DNA from: Synechococcales cyanobacterium C42_A2020_086
GTDB lineage: Bacteria; Cyanobacteriota; Cyanobacteriia; Elainellales; Elainellaceae
Direction: 5' to 3'
Length of the DNA: 64,000 bases
Assembly: GCA_015272325.1 (NCBI GenBank)
Contig: JACYLU010000028.1
Location: 186,001 to 250,000, forward strand
Below are positions 28,591-37,007 of the stretch, one piece after another. Positions within the stretch are counted from its first letter, which is position 1. Each line of letters begins with the position of its first letter. The translations under genes were made by a program, and so were the position numbers. The notes beneath the pieces were generated by a model. That model was not told the origin of the DNA and ran no database searches. It saw only the letters and a program-made list of their open reading frames with translations.

Positions 28591-28758
28591 ATGTACATGA
28601 GGTACACGCCGGCGGAATTGGTTTATACCATTTCTGTCGGCTGTTTTTTTGAGTTGAAACCCCAAAATATCATTTCACACCATGGAGTGTTCAGCGATGA
28701 CTTTGAGATGTTCATTAGCCCTGCTGCGGTACGGGAGATGCAGCGCTATGAACCCTAA
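28591..28758 (+). CDS. Small hypothetical ORF (55 aa)
   Basis: A 55-residue frame from ATG to TAA with plausible composition (DDFEMFISPAAVREMQRYEP at the C-terminus) but no ribosome-binding site and no recognised family. It lies in the relic patch and may be the tail of a lost gene. Confidence 0.25.
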   Translation: MYMRYTPAELVYTISVGCFFELKPQNIISHHGVFSDDFEMFISPAAVREMQRYEP

Positions 28759-28776
28759 AGCATGAGCTGAATTATA

Positions 28777-28798
28777 TTGAAGATCTCTTGAAGATCTC
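28777..28798. repeat. 11-bp tandem duplication
   Basis: TTGAAGATCTC is present twice in perfect tandem between two gene fragments. Confidence 0.9.
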
Positions 28799-28935
28799 AA
28801 CAGTCCTCCATGAAGCAACGTCAATACCTGCCTCGCCTGCTCGCATTTGGGTTATAAATCTTCATTCAGGACGATACTGCTATGGCAAGACCCCGATGCA
28901 GACTTTCCTCGACAGCCTTACTCCTTACCTATTAC

Positions 28936-29058
28936 CTACTGCGTCGCTACACCAATTTTGACACCTTCAACCATTCTCAATTTATCCATCACTTGAATCA
29001 CTCGCCCATAGTTGACCTCTACATCGCTACTGATGACAACAGAAGTTACAATAGACAT
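28936..29058 (-). pseudogene. C-terminal remnant of an ExbD-family gene
   Basis: Forty codons on the minus strand encode TSVVISSDVEVNYGRVIQ followed by VMDKLRMVEGVKIGVATQ and a TAG stop. This is the classic C-terminal end of ExbD (periplasmic strand, 'YGRVI-VMD-LR' helix, 'IGVAT' strand). The membrane helix and the rest of the gene are missing; an in-frame stop lies just upstream of the ATG. It is a relic of a TonB-ExbB-ExbD energy-transfer system used for iron-siderophore import. Confidence 0.75.
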
Positions 29059-29113
29059 GCTAGGCTAGCCGTGTGGGTAAGAAATCAAATTTCCCCTCCG
29101 AGACGCAATAGCT

Positions 29114-29580
29114 ATGCTGATGACTCAACCGAACTATTCGTATCGAGCGATTGATGCGATGGGATGCGAAATCATCTTGGAACGGTCCGCTGAACGAATT
29201 GTGTGTCTAACTGCGACGGGAGTGGATAGTTTATTGGAACTCAATTTAGAACCGGTGGGCTACCTAGCTAACGGCATTGCTCTTTCAAGTTAGGATGGCA
29301 AGCAGGGCGAGTCGATAGCCTCTGTCGGCTCTTGGATGTTTCCTGACCTAGAGGCGATTTGCCGACTGCAGCCTGATCTGATCCTGGGCTGGACGTTTTC
29401 TCATCGTTGATATCGGCGGTGGTTGTCTCGAATAGCTCCTACCTATCTCATGGGCGGGAGTGGGTATGATGCGGCGTTAGCACGGTTGCGCCAGGTGGCT
29501 CAACTGACAGAGCGAACTCCAGCAGCAGAAACAGCGATTCAACAGCTTGAAGCCTTGATCGCCACCTACCATTCGGAACC
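29114..29580 (+). pseudogene. Degraded iron-siderophore binding protein gene (FecB-like)
   Basis: The frame from the ATG at 29114 reads YRAIDAMGCEI, ERIVCLTATGVDSLLELN, LEPVGYLANGIAL, then after an in-frame TAG (29291-29293) SVGSWMFPDLEAICRLQPDL and ILGWTFSHR, then after an in-frame TGA (29408-29410) IAPTYLMGGSGYDAALARL. This is the periplasmic binding-protein (TroA/FecB) fold of ABC siderophore importers: 'ERIV', 'LEPVG', 'P-LE-I--L-PDLI' are its landmarks. The signal peptide and the C-terminal lobe are absent. Two stops and a truncation near 29580 show it is dead. Confidence 0.8.
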
Positions 29581-29590
29581 GTCTCGGACT

Positions 29591-29658
29591 CTTTCAGACT
29601 ACTTTCAGACTACTTTCAGACTACTTGTTTGGATGACTTGCTTGTTTGGATTACTTGG
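29591..29658. repeat. Cluster of tandem duplications at the end of cpcL
   Basis: CTTTCAGACTA occurs three times in perfect tandem (29591-29623), followed by a near-perfect 17-bp duplication with units TTGTTTGGATGACTTGC and TTGTTTGGATTACTTGG (29625-29658). The second runs across the cpcL stop codon (complement of 29651-29653), marking the junction between the dead binding-protein gene and the antenna cluster. Confidence 0.9.
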
Positions 29659-30364
29659 GCGCAGCAACCGAAATCAGGGTCAGCACTAGCATGGCCACCG
29701 ACACCGAAGGCACGAGCAGCAGCACCTTGCGGTAGACGGCAGCGCTGCGATCCACCACTGCCGGTGCAACCCAGCGGAGCTGCCCTGAGGCCCTGAGCTG
29801 GTTGAGATAGTAGGCATCGTAGCGAGCAGTGCGAGCAAAGGGAAGTTCGCCTTGGGTGCGCTGGGGCAAAATGCGCCGCCGCTGGTAAGGAACCATAGTT
29901 TCGCCAAAGGTGGTCAGATATTCCTCACTGTTGAGAAGATCATCGATAAATCCCTGCAACCCTTTGGTGGCTAATACCGTAGACCAAGCTAGCTTTTCGC
30001 GATTGTCGTAGACGTTGCGTCCTAACAAGCGCTGAATACACAGTTCCACAAAGCGGTAATTGCTGTTTGGTTCATAGTTCAACCGTCGAAACGACTCTGA
30101 GAGAACCAATCCTTTAATAAAGTCGCGAACGGTGATGCTGCCCGAGCGGAGCTGAGATTCCAAGACAACCTGACGATGGCTCGCAATCATCTGCTGTTCA
30201 TTGAAGATTTGCCGATAGGCTGCATAGATGATTGGGTCAACTTCTGCACCGCGAGGTTGGTTGTTGGTGGTATAGAGGATGGGCTGTTCATCTCCCCCAA
30301 CCTCAAAGCCAGCAACGCGCTGATTCTGGCTGGATAGCGGATAGCTGAGTAAAGGAAGGGCCAT
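29651..30364 (-). CDS. cpcL: Phycobilisome rod linker of the CpcL (CpcG2) type
   Basis: A 237-residue linker. The start [19 protein letters not shown], the VGGDEQP stretch and the PBS linker domain (about 18-180) are those of CpcG rod-core linkers. The C-terminus ends in a hydrophobic helix (about 211-233) as in CpcL, which anchors phycocyanin rods to the membrane and directs energy to photosystem I rather than to a core. The gene lies 269 bases downstream of the antenna-PsaL fusion on the same strand. No phycocyanin genes are nearby. Confidence 0.88.
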   Translation of the reverse strand: MALPLLSYPLSSQNQRVAGFEVGGDEQPILYTTNNQPRGAEVDPIIYAAYRQIFNEQQMIASHRQVVLESQLRSGSITVRDFIKGLVLSESFRRLNYEPNSNYRFVELCIQRLLGRNVYDNREKLAWSTVLATKGLQGFIDDLLNSEEYLTTFGETMVPYQRRRILPQRTQGELPFARTARYDAYYLNQLRASGQLRWVAPAVVDRSAAVYRKVLLLVPSVSVAMLVLTLISVAAPK

Positions 30365-30530
30365 TTAAAAACTCCTAGTATTAACGAGAAGAGTACGCCT
30401 TGAAATGCGAATTTACAGGAATAGGGAAAAGAAAAGAGATGAAGGCAAGACGCATCTATTTCCCCCATCTCTCGTTACTGGACACACTCTGGGTACATCA
30501 ACTCATAGCATCAACTCGCTGGAGAACTCA

Positions 30531-30554
30531 CTCATCAATTCGCTCATCAATTCA
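30531..30554. repeat. 12-bp tandem duplication
   Basis: CTCATCAATTCG is followed by CTCATCAATTCA in the spacer between cpcL and the antenna-PsaL fusion gene; a further ACAATTTACT near-repeat lies at 30616-30638. Confidence 0.85.
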
Positions 30555-30633
30555 CTCAACAGTCACAATTTAGCTCACACCTGGATCACGATCTAACTCA
30601 CTAGAAGATTTATCAGACAATTTACTAAACAAT

Positions 30634-32208
30634 TTACTCGTTTAATCCAGCTCGATCAATCTCTAGAAGAATGAAGCAAGCAAAGATAACGCCGCCAAGA
30701 CCGCCCACTAGGAAACCAGAGGTAAACAAACTCCAGTCTTTGGCCGTCTTGAGGTTGCCCGGCAGCACGCCGACGGGTCGCTTGCGGCGATCGCTGAATA
30801 CAGCTATTCCGTAGAGGGCTAGGCACAGGCTGAGAATTACAACTAGTCCAGCAGCTCCCCCAAACCCTGCCAGCAGTGCCTGATCGGTGTTACGCAGCGG
30901 TCCCAGTTTCAGGAACGGTCCCAGCAGCAGATAGCCATGGGCCATGCCGATTTCCAGTCCTCGGGTGATCGGCAGGAGTCCGTCGCGGTAAATGGGGAGC
31001 TGCTTGATCCAGCCACGGGAGGTATCGCTGCTGTTGATGGGCGTGGCCAGATTACCTTGCTGTGGGTCATTGCGGAAGGGTTGCACCAGTCCGGTCATGG
31101 GCGGAGTACCGTTAAACTGGGTATCGCCAAATAAAGAATCGGCATTGAACTTCATCTGGCTAAACACGAACCCGGCAGCGATGGCTTTTGCCCGCAGCGC
31201 GTGCCAAAAATGCCCAGCCAGCAGCAGACTGGCAAAAATCAAATGGAATAGCATCAGCCAAGTGCGGACCGTAATCACGCCATCGACAGTGAGGGTGCCG
31301 GTGGGTCCATAGAACACCGCAGGATACACCGTATCGTTGACACTAATGAAGTAGGAGACAAAGAAGCCCATATAGGCAAGGGCCGCCTGACTGTAGGACA
31401 GATAGGCTTCCCCAGACCAAACAAACAGAGGCTTGGTCCAGGCTTTGGGTGCGGTGCGGATATGCCAGATGCCGCCAAGAATGCAGGCTGCCCCCACATA
31501 AATGTGACCACCTACGACGTCTTCCAGGTTATCCACTGCCGCCATGCCCTGCAAAGTCCAGCCTCGAGGCGTAATCCCCACCAAGTAGCCAAAGATCCGC
31601 AGTGGATTTAGGGTCGGGTTGGCAACTAGCCGTACATTCTCGATTGCCGGATCGTAGAGTCCACTGGTGATTGCCTTCAGCACGAGCAGCAGAGCGCCCA
31701 TTCCCAGCAGCACCAAGTGAATGCCGAGGATGGTCGTCATCTTGTTGCCGTCTTCCCAGCGGTAGCCGAAGCCTTTTTCATCAAGCTTGGCTGGACCCAG
31801 TGCCGCATGATAAATACCGCCCGCACCCAAAACGGCAGAGCTGATCAGATGCACCATCCCGATGGCAAAGTAGGGATAGGTATCGATTACCTGTCCGCCC
31901 GCGCCGACGCCAATGCCCAAGCTAGCCAAATGCGGCAGCAGAATTAACCCTTGCTCGTACATTGGTAGTGCCGGGTTGAAGCGCGATAGCTCAAATAGCG
32001 TCATTGCTCCTGCCCAGAGGACAATCAGCCCCGCATGGGCGACGTGTGCTCCCAGCAGTTTGCCAGATAGGTTGACAAAGCGGAAATTACCAGCCCACCA
32101 GGAGTAGGGATCTAGGGAATCCGCGACATAGGTTGTAGGCACAGCCGGATCAGTGGAAAAGCCCAGCGGCTGTAACGGATTGTTGGTGGTATTTAGAGTC
32201 GAAGTCAT
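30634..32208 (-). CDS. CP43'-like antenna protein fused to a PsaL-like domain
   Basis: A 524-residue chlorophyll-binding protein in two parts. Residues about 30-375 form a six-helix CP43'/Pcb antenna ([44 protein letters not shown]). Residues about 395-524 form a PsaL-like domain ([22 protein letters not shown], then three more hydrophobic stretches). PsaL joins photosystem I trimers, so the fusion could seat antenna rings on monomeric PSI. The start at 32208 is set by the TAATG overlap with the gene before it; the longer frame adds 44 unlike residues. IsiA-PsaL fusions are known from several iron-stressed cyanobacteria. Confidence 0.9.
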   Translation of the reverse strand: MTSTLNTTNNPLQPLGFSTDPAVPTTYVADSLDPYSWWAGNFRFVNLSGKLLGAHVAHAGLIVLWAGAMTLFELSRFNPALPMYEQGLILLPHLASLGIGVGAGGQVIDTYPYFAIGMVHLISSAVLGAGGIYHAALGPAKLDEKGFGYRWEDGNKMTTILGIHLVLLGMGALLLVLKAITSGLYDPAIENVRLVANPTLNPLRIFGYLVGITPRGWTLQGMAAVDNLEDVVGGHIYVGAACILGGIWHIRTAPKAWTKPLFVWSGEAYLSYSQAALAYMGFFVSYFISVNDTVYPAVFYGPTGTLTVDGVITVRTWLMLFHLIFASLLLAGHFWHALRAKAIAAGFVFSQMKFNADSLFGDTQFNGTPPMTGLVQPFRNDPQQGNLATPINSSDTSRGWIKQLPIYRDGLLPITRGLEIGMAHGYLLLGPFLKLGPLRNTDQALLAGFGGAAGLVVILSLCLALYGIAVFSDRRKRPVGVLPGNLKTAKDWSLFTSGFLVGGLGGVIFACFILLEIDRAGLNE

Positions 32209-33260
32209 TAGATCACCTGCCCTCTGGTGGACGCAACCACACGCCCTTCCTTGAAGCTGTAGCCCGCTGCCCGCAGAGCATGGAATAGGTGCCCTTGCAG
32301 GAAGAAAAATCCCAGCCAGAAGTGAGCATTTGCTAACCAAACGCGGGCAGTCAACTCGCCGTCTACACTGGCAAATACCGGAAAGCGGTCGAATTTGAGA
32401 ACCAGCGTTGGGCCAAAAAACTCTGGCGGAAAAGCAATGGTATTGACGCTCACAAACAACGTAGCAATGAATGCCATGAGACTCACAGCGCCAATACTGT
32501 AGGACAAATAGGCCTCACCCGACCAGACGAATAGTGGTTTTGCCCATGCAAGCGGTTTGCTGATGATATGCCAAATGCCACCGATAATGCAGAGTAGACC
32601 CACATAGATATGGCCACCGACTACATCTTCGAGATTGTCCACGCTTGCAATCCAGAATTTGCCTTCTGTACCTAGCAGGTAGCCAAAAATCGTTGCCGGA
32701 TTCAGCGTAGGTTCACTGATTAGCCGCACATTCTGCACTGTGGGATCGTACAGCCCACCAAAACTCGTTGCCTTAAACACCAGCAGCAATGCCCCTAATC
32801 CCAGCAGCGTCAAATGAATGCCGAGGATGGTCGTCATCTTGTTGCCATCATCCCAGCGGTAGCCGAAGGCAGGAAATTTGGATTCCAGGGTTTTGGGTCC
32901 TTTAAACACGTGGAATAAGCCGCCGGCACCGAGGAAAGCAGAGCTGATCAGATGCAGCACTCCAATCACAAAATAAGGGTAGGTATCGAGCACCACGCCT
33001 CCTTCGCCCACGCCCCAGCCCAGTCGAGCTAGGTTGGGCAGAACAATCAAGCCCTGTTCGTACATTGGGCGAGCTGGATCGAAGCCTGCGACTTCAAATA
33101 GGGTAACTGCCCCTGCCCAGAGCACAATCAGCCCAGCATGAGCCACATGTGCTCCCAGCAGCAAGCCAGAAAAATTCACAAGTCGGGCATTCCCCGCTCG
33201 AAAGGGGATCTCGCTTATTGTTTGACTACTTGCGGTCATAGCTGTGATATCCGCAGTCAT
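32208..33260 (-). CDS. isiA: Iron-stress chlorophyll-binding protein, closest in type to IsiA
   Basis: A 350-residue CP43'-type protein that binds chlorophyll a and forms antenna rings round photosystem I under iron limitation. Of the three paralogues here it reads most like IsiA, with [14 protein letters not shown] and the C-terminal [22 protein letters not shown]. Six membrane helices are evident and the large lumenal loop of CP43 is absent, as in IsiA. The start at 33260 has a strong AGGAGG eight bases upstream; the longer frame adds 12 residues. Its stop overlaps the next gene's ATG by one base (TAATG), indicating translational coupling. Confidence 0.88.
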   Translation of the reverse strand: MTADITAMTASSQTISEIPFRAGNARLVNFSGLLLGAHVAHAGLIVLWAGAVTLFEVAGFDPARPMYEQGLIVLPNLARLGWGVGEGGVVLDTYPYFVIGVLHLISSAFLGAGGLFHVFKGPKTLESKFPAFGYRWDDGNKMTTILGIHLTLLGLGALLLVFKATSFGGLYDPTVQNVRLISEPTLNPATIFGYLLGTEGKFWIASVDNLEDVVGGHIYVGLLCIIGGIWHIISKPLAWAKPLFVWSGEAYLSYSIGAVSLMAFIATLFVSVNTIAFPPEFFGPTLVLKFDRFPVFASVDGELTARVWLANAHFWLGFFFLQGHLFHALRAAGYSFKEGRVVASTRGQVI

Positions 33261-33295
33261 CTCTTTCCTCCTGATCAAGTTCCCTGAACGACGCA

Positions 33296-34387
33296 CTAGC
33301 TAGGAGCGCGCACTGAATCGGCAGTGCTAGGTACAGCATCAGTTACATTCTGGGCAATGACATCAAACAATGTGCCAAAGGGAGTTCCCTTGACTGCCGA
33401 CCGCGCTCGATAGGCATGCCAGAGATGTCCCAACAGCGCTAGGAACCCCAACCCCGCATGAACGCTAGCTAGTGCTGGCCGCACTGAAGCGGTGGTTCCC
33501 CCCACTGCTCCATAAAACACGCTGGGATAGGCAACTTCATTCACCGAGACAAAGCAGGCTACGCTGAACCCAGCCAGCGCCAGCGCCCCCAAACTGTAGG
33601 ACAGGTAGGCCTCTCCAGACCAGATCAGTACTCGCTTGGCCCAATTCAATGGTTGGGAAACAATATGATAAATTCCGCCGACAACACAGAGGATACTGAC
33701 CCAGACATGACCGCCGATCACATCTTCCAAATTATCGACGCTCGCCATGCCGGTGATTGTCCAACCGTGCGGGCTAATGCCGAATAGGTAGCCAAAAATG
33801 CGGGCAGGGTTGAGATTAGGCTGCACCAAGCGTACTTGCTCTGTGAGCGGATCGTAAATACCACCCCAGCGCGTGGCTCTTAGAACCGGCAGCATTGCCC
33901 CAATGCCTAGCAGCACGAGATGAATGCCCAAAATGGAGGTCATCTTGTTGCCATCCTGCCACCGGTAGCCAAAGCCGCGCTCATCCAGAACTTCGGGACC
34001 CAGCACAGCATGGTAGATGCCACCCGCACCCAGCACGGCCGAGCTAATGAGATGCAGCATGCCAATGACATAGTAGGGATAGGTATCGATGATTTGCCCG
34101 CCAATACCGACGCCAATTCCTAACGTGGCGAGATGGGGCAATAAAATTAATCCCTGCTCGTACATCGGGAGAACGGGATTAAAGCGCGACAGTTCAAACA
34201 GCGTCATTGCTCCTGCCCAGAGGACAATCAGCCCCGCATGGGCGACATGGGCACCGAGCAATCGTCCCGACAGATCGGCAAAGCGGGCATTGCCAGCCAA
34301 GAGTGGCGCATCAGACTGCTGCACCTCGGGTTCAGTAGACCAACCTAATGCTCGAAATGCAGGTCGCCAAAAAATTGAAACAGCCAT
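33296..34387 (-). CDS. CP43'-like chlorophyll-binding antenna protein (IsiA/Pcb family)
   Basis: A 363-residue six-helix antenna protein and first gene of the cluster. The [19 protein letters not shown] stretch, [11 protein letters not shown] and [14 protein letters not shown] place it in the Pcb/IsiA family; it lacks the large lumenal loop of true CP43. The C-terminal tail ([18 protein letters not shown]) is not found in the paralogues. An AAGGAAG ribosome-binding site precedes the ATG. The gap to the next gene is 35 bases, so the three antenna genes form an operon. Fur-like sequence lies about 430 bases upstream. Confidence 0.87.
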   Translation of the reverse strand: MAVSIFWRPAFRALGWSTEPEVQQSDAPLLAGNARFADLSGRLLGAHVAHAGLIVLWAGAMTLFELSRFNPVLPMYEQGLILLPHLATLGIGVGIGGQIIDTYPYYVIGMLHLISSAVLGAGGIYHAVLGPEVLDERGFGYRWQDGNKMTSILGIHLVLLGIGAMLPVLRATRWGGIYDPLTEQVRLVQPNLNPARIFGYLFGISPHGWTITGMASVDNLEDVIGGHVWVSILCVVGGIYHIVSQPLNWAKRVLIWSGEAYLSYSLGALALAGFSVACFVSVNEVAYPSVFYGAVGGTTASVRPALASVHAGLGFLALLGHLWHAYRARSAVKGTPFGTLFDVIAQNVTDAVPSTADSVRAPS

Positions 34388-34817
34388 TCACGACTTCCTT
34401 TGACGAAGACTTTTTTGAAATTCAAGCCAGATACATCCGATATATTGCCTAGCTGAAAGAACTACTAGACCTACTTAAAATGACCCGGCCATGAACCTAT
34501 GGGCCGAGAAAAAGGCACGTTGCCATCAGGGTTGCCACAAGGACCCAAGAGGTGCAATTTACAGACCCAAAACAGATCACATGCAGCGCCGTCTTATCAG
34601 AGTCAGCAGCTAAGTTTTGGCAGCATTCCTCAAAAGATTACTTGCTGCATAAACAGCTACTCTATTGAGTATTTGCTTGCCGTTAATAGCAGATGCATCT
34701 ATCGTGTTCTTCTCACGCTCTTCAACCCTTGCCCGTCGACGCGAAGCAAAGGATTTTCAGCGGACTTTTGTTAGGCTAGCTCTCAAAGGATTTCTCAATT
34801 GCTACGATTCACGGAAC

Positions 34818-34834
34818 TAATGAGAATCGATTGC
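34818..34834 (-). promoter_or_regulatory. Fur-box-like sequence upstream of the antenna operon
   Basis: TAATGAGAATCGATTGC matches the inner part of the classic Fur consensus at 12 of 17 bases. It is followed directly by CAATAATTTGATTATG, which contains a small ATAAT-TTG-ATTAT inverted repeat. Fur-type repression of isiA genes is well known in cyanobacteria; the site here is proposed from sequence alone. Confidence 0.4.
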
Positions 34835-35075
34835 AATAATTTGATTATGCAGGCTCCCGAAATTTCGCAAAAGCAAACTTAAACCTTCGTTACATTAGCC
34901 GGTCTCGATCAGGACTCTGCAGCCATGACGTTAAAGGTTCTTAATATATCGTTTGGTACCCTGCTAGATGATGGTAACTAGAAACAGTAGGGTAAGTGTT
35001 GCACCGTCGTGAGACACTAGTCCTAACAAGGCTGAGACCGTTCCTGCTTTCCGCAGCTTGACCGTGAAGATGGCG

Positions 35076-35099
35076 CTAGTGGAAGATCTAGTGGAAGAT
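35076..35099. repeat. 12-bp tandem duplication
   Basis: CTAGTGGAAGAT is present twice in perfect tandem, followed after 11 bases by a second, unrelated tandem duplication of CAGCATTTAG. Confidence 0.92.
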
Positions 35100-35211
35100 A
35101 CTGTATCTAGCAGCATTTAGCAGCATTTAGCAGCCACAACCCAACTGCCGACCGGAAGATCGTTCCTATAAGAGCTAGTGCTCGACCTTTAGCTGATCTC
35201 AAGTTCAGGTG

Positions 35212-35871
35212 ATGAAGCAGACGCTGACCCGCATTGCTGAATTCAGTTTGATCGTTCTGCTCGTCGGGTTTGCCATTTGGCTGGTCAACCGGGTTGGCAT
35301 CGAGCAGGTGCAGGAAAATGTTGAGCAATTTGGTATATGGGCACCGCTGATTGTGCTGCTGCTGCGATTGACAAGCATCGTGATTCCTGTTCTACCTGGA
35401 ACGGCATACTCGATTTTGGCAGGAGCGCTCTTTGGCTTTGGCACGGGTTTGGGGATAATTGTGCTGGCCGATCTGATTGCTTGCACTACTAATTTCTGGA
35501 TTGCCAAACGCTATGGACGAGACATCGTGCAGCGATTGGTGGGACGGCGATTTATGGGCAGGGTGAATCGCCTCAGCCGCCGCTATCTAGAAAGCAACTT
35601 CTTCTTGCTCACCGGCATCCTAATGATGGGAGGCTTTGACTTTGTATGCTATGCCGTTGGCTTGACTCGGATGCCGTGGCGTCGTTTCATGGGCGCGTTG
35701 AGCCTCAGCTTGGTGATTGCTAAGCCGCCGATTGTAGCGATTGGAGCTGGTCTGTTTGCAGGAGGTCGAATACTGCTGGCAAGTGCCCTACTGGGAACGT
35801 TTGCGATAGCGATTCTCACCGGCTGGTTGAAGCGAAATCAATCTATGAATGACCAAGCTCATGATGAGTAA
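35212..35871 (+). CDS. TVP38/TMEM64 (VTT/DedA-like) membrane protein
   Basis: A 219-residue protein with about five hydrophobic segments. The VLPGTAYSILAGALFG stretch followed by GTGLGIIVLADLIACTTNFW and a positively charged AKRYGRD turn is typical of the VTT (SNARE-associated) domain. VTT proteins move lipids between membrane leaflets in several systems; the substrate here is unknown. A GTG directly precedes the ATG in the same frame (35209), so the exact start is uncertain by one codon. Confidence 0.8.
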   Translation: MKQTLTRIAEFSLIVLLVGFAIWLVNRVGIEQVQENVEQFGIWAPLIVLLLRLTSIVIPVLPGTAYSILAGALFGFGTGLGIIVLADLIACTTNFWIAKRYGRDIVQRLVGRRFMGRVNRLSRRYLESNFFLLTGILMMGGFDFVCYAVGLTRMPWRRFMGALSLSLVIAKPPIVAIGAGLFAGGRILLASALLGTFAIAILTGWLKRNQSMNDQAHDE

Positions 35872-35901
35872 TGATAATTTTGCAGCCCGCTGAGTCGTGC
35901 C

Positions 35902-36105
35902 ATGCAAGGGCTAGCAAATTCTGAGCAATTTCATAATGCAGACATTCAAGAGGTTCTCTCAGACCCGGATCCAGCACAGTGGGTGCAGATCGGACAAGTT
36001 TCCCTTGCTTTGCTGCCAGATGGTTCTCTGGCGTCAGTGCTGGTCATAGATGGCGCTGGTTCGCCGGATCAAACAAGCCAATCACCTGCTGACAAATCTG
36101 CTTGA
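35902..36105 (+). CDS. Possible small hypothetical protein (67 aa)
   Basis: Not recognised. The central part (WVQIGQVSLALLPDGSLASV) reads like real protein, and it follows the VTT gene by 30 bases on the same strand. Against it, the last 62 bases overlap the convergent hypothetical gene, and there is no clear ribosome-binding site. Confidence 0.35.
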   Translation: MQGLANSEQFHNADIQEVLSDPDPAQWVQIGQVSLALLPDGSLASVLVIDGAGSPDQTSQSPADKSA

Positions 36106-36472
36106 AGCGCAGTTGGGTTTGCGAAAGAGGCGGAGCAATTCCCCAAAATTCCTCTATTCCCTGGGTACTGTACCGCCACTGCTGGCCAGTATAGCAATGT
36201 CCTGACAGTTCAACGGCGACCGATTGATCTTCTCCAGCCGCAGGCAGGCGAATCTGCATGAGAATACTGCGGCTCTGACAGGAAAAACTGTGTCCTGGAA
36301 AATGGAAGCCGAAATCAATCGAATTGGGATCATCAAATTTTCTAGTTTCGGAATTGTTCAACCAAGGACTGAAATCGACCGCTAGATCGGGAAACTCTGA
36401 ACGCATTAAGTTAACGACTGCAGCAATCTTGCTCACTAGGTCAATAGTCGTTGCCTGTTCTGAAGCATTCAC
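36044..36472 (-). CDS. Hypothetical protein (142 aa)
   Basis: Not recognised. A soluble protein with a helical N-terminus (TIDLVSKIAAVVNLMRSEFP) and a beta-rich core (IDFGFHFPGHSFSCQSRSIL, then VAVELSGHCYTG). An AAGGAG sequence stands some 12 bases upstream. The balanced composition and length argue for a real gene, probably a lineage-specific cyanobacterial family. Confidence 0.55.
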   Translation of the reverse strand: MNASEQATTIDLVSKIAAVVNLMRSEFPDLAVDFSPWLNNSETRKFDDPNSIDFGFHFPGHSFSCQSRSILMQIRLPAAGEDQSVAVELSGHCYTGQQWRYSTQGIEEFWGIAPPLSQTQLRFKQICQQVIGLFDPANQRHL

Positions 36473-36486
36473 TGAGATAACTCCTT

Positions 36487-36512
36487 AGACAAGTGCAATA
36501 GACAAGTGCAAT
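36487..36512. repeat. 13-bp tandem duplication
   Basis: AGACAAGTGCAAT occurs twice in perfect tandem just upstream of the 142-residue gene. Confidence 0.95.
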
Positions 36513-36569
36513 GAGCAAAAAGAGGCGCAAATTGAAGTGTTCTCCAGGACGGCTATTGGGAGAGGACTA

Positions 36570-36605
36570 TTGTGGGATAACTTGTGGGATAACTTGTGGG
36601 ATAAC
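36570..36605. repeat. 12-bp unit in three perfect tandem copies
   Basis: TTGTGGGATAAC is repeated three times without a mismatch, 40 bases downstream of the stop codon of the 51-residue gene. Confidence 0.97.
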
Positions 36606-36645
36606 TGTTGTGAGATGAGAGAGACCGTTCTGGCATAACTGGAAA

Positions 36646-36801
36646 CTAGAACTGCCGGGGTCGGTCGCGCTCGCGGCTAATGCGGTCCTGCATCGCCTGA
36701 TAGGTTTCCTGCCAACGATCGCGCCACACCTCCCGTGCTTTATCCAGATGAGAAGCCGAGTGAGGCGAACGGTCTTTGCGAAGAAGATAACGGAAATCCA
36801 T
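36646..36801 (-). CDS. Small basic hypothetical protein (51 aa)
   Basis: Not recognised. A complete minus-strand frame from ATG (36801) to TAG with an AGAAGGA ribosome-binding site seven bases upstream. The product is highly charged and probably helical (MDFRYLLRKDRSPHS, then REVWRDRWQETYQAMQD). Frame, ribosome-binding site and composition support a real small gene. A longer frame on the same strand in another phase covers it and is judged a shadow. Confidence 0.6.
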   Translation of the reverse strand: MDFRYLLRKDRSPHSASHLDKAREVWRDRWQETYQAMQDRISRERDRPRQF

Positions 36802-36967
36802 AGTGACATCCTTCTAGAAGCAGAGCTGAGTGCTCTTGTGAGCCAATGCTCAATAGCAAATCGACTCAACACTAGCTCAGCAGCGGCGCGGAGTAATGGT
36901 CAAAAAATTTAGCGAAGCAATATTGCTCCTGTTCTTGCAAATCATTGTAGACTTATTGAGAAAGTTT

Positions 36968-36986
36968 TGCAATAATAATCCTGAGC
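36968..36986 (+). promoter_or_regulatory. Fur-box-like sequence just before the class I aldolase gene
   Basis: TGCAATAATAATCCTGAGC matches the 19-base Fur consensus at 12 positions and ends about 21 bases before the ATG. With the preceding base it contains TTGCAATAAT, a 10-mer also found in the antenna-operon leader at 34831-34840. A site this close to the start would block transcript elongation or overlap the leader; binding is not shown. Confidence 0.3.
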
Positions 36987-37007
36987 TAATTGCATTGAGG
37001 AATCAAC

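Larger units (their letters stand above)
34388..35208. other. Long leader/divergent spacer upstream of the antenna operon
   Basis: No gene is supported over about 820 bases. It holds the probable promoter region of the antenna operon (see the Fur-like box) and, toward its end, tandem duplications (35076-35099 and CAGCATTTAG twice at 35111-35130). A long 5' leader is usual for isiA. Confidence 0.5.

Noticed and set aside
28882-29154. 90-residue plus-strand frame
   Set aside because: It runs antisense to the clear ExbD remnant and into the start of the FecB relic, and has no recognisable pattern.
34499-34774. 91-residue frame in the antenna-operon leader
   Set aside because: Unlikely composition, no ribosome-binding site, and it lies antisense in a probable promoter/leader region.
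36567-36872. 101-residue minus-strand frame
   Set aside because: Its C-terminus is translated from the three-copy tandem repeat and it overlaps the better-supported 51-residue gene in another frame.
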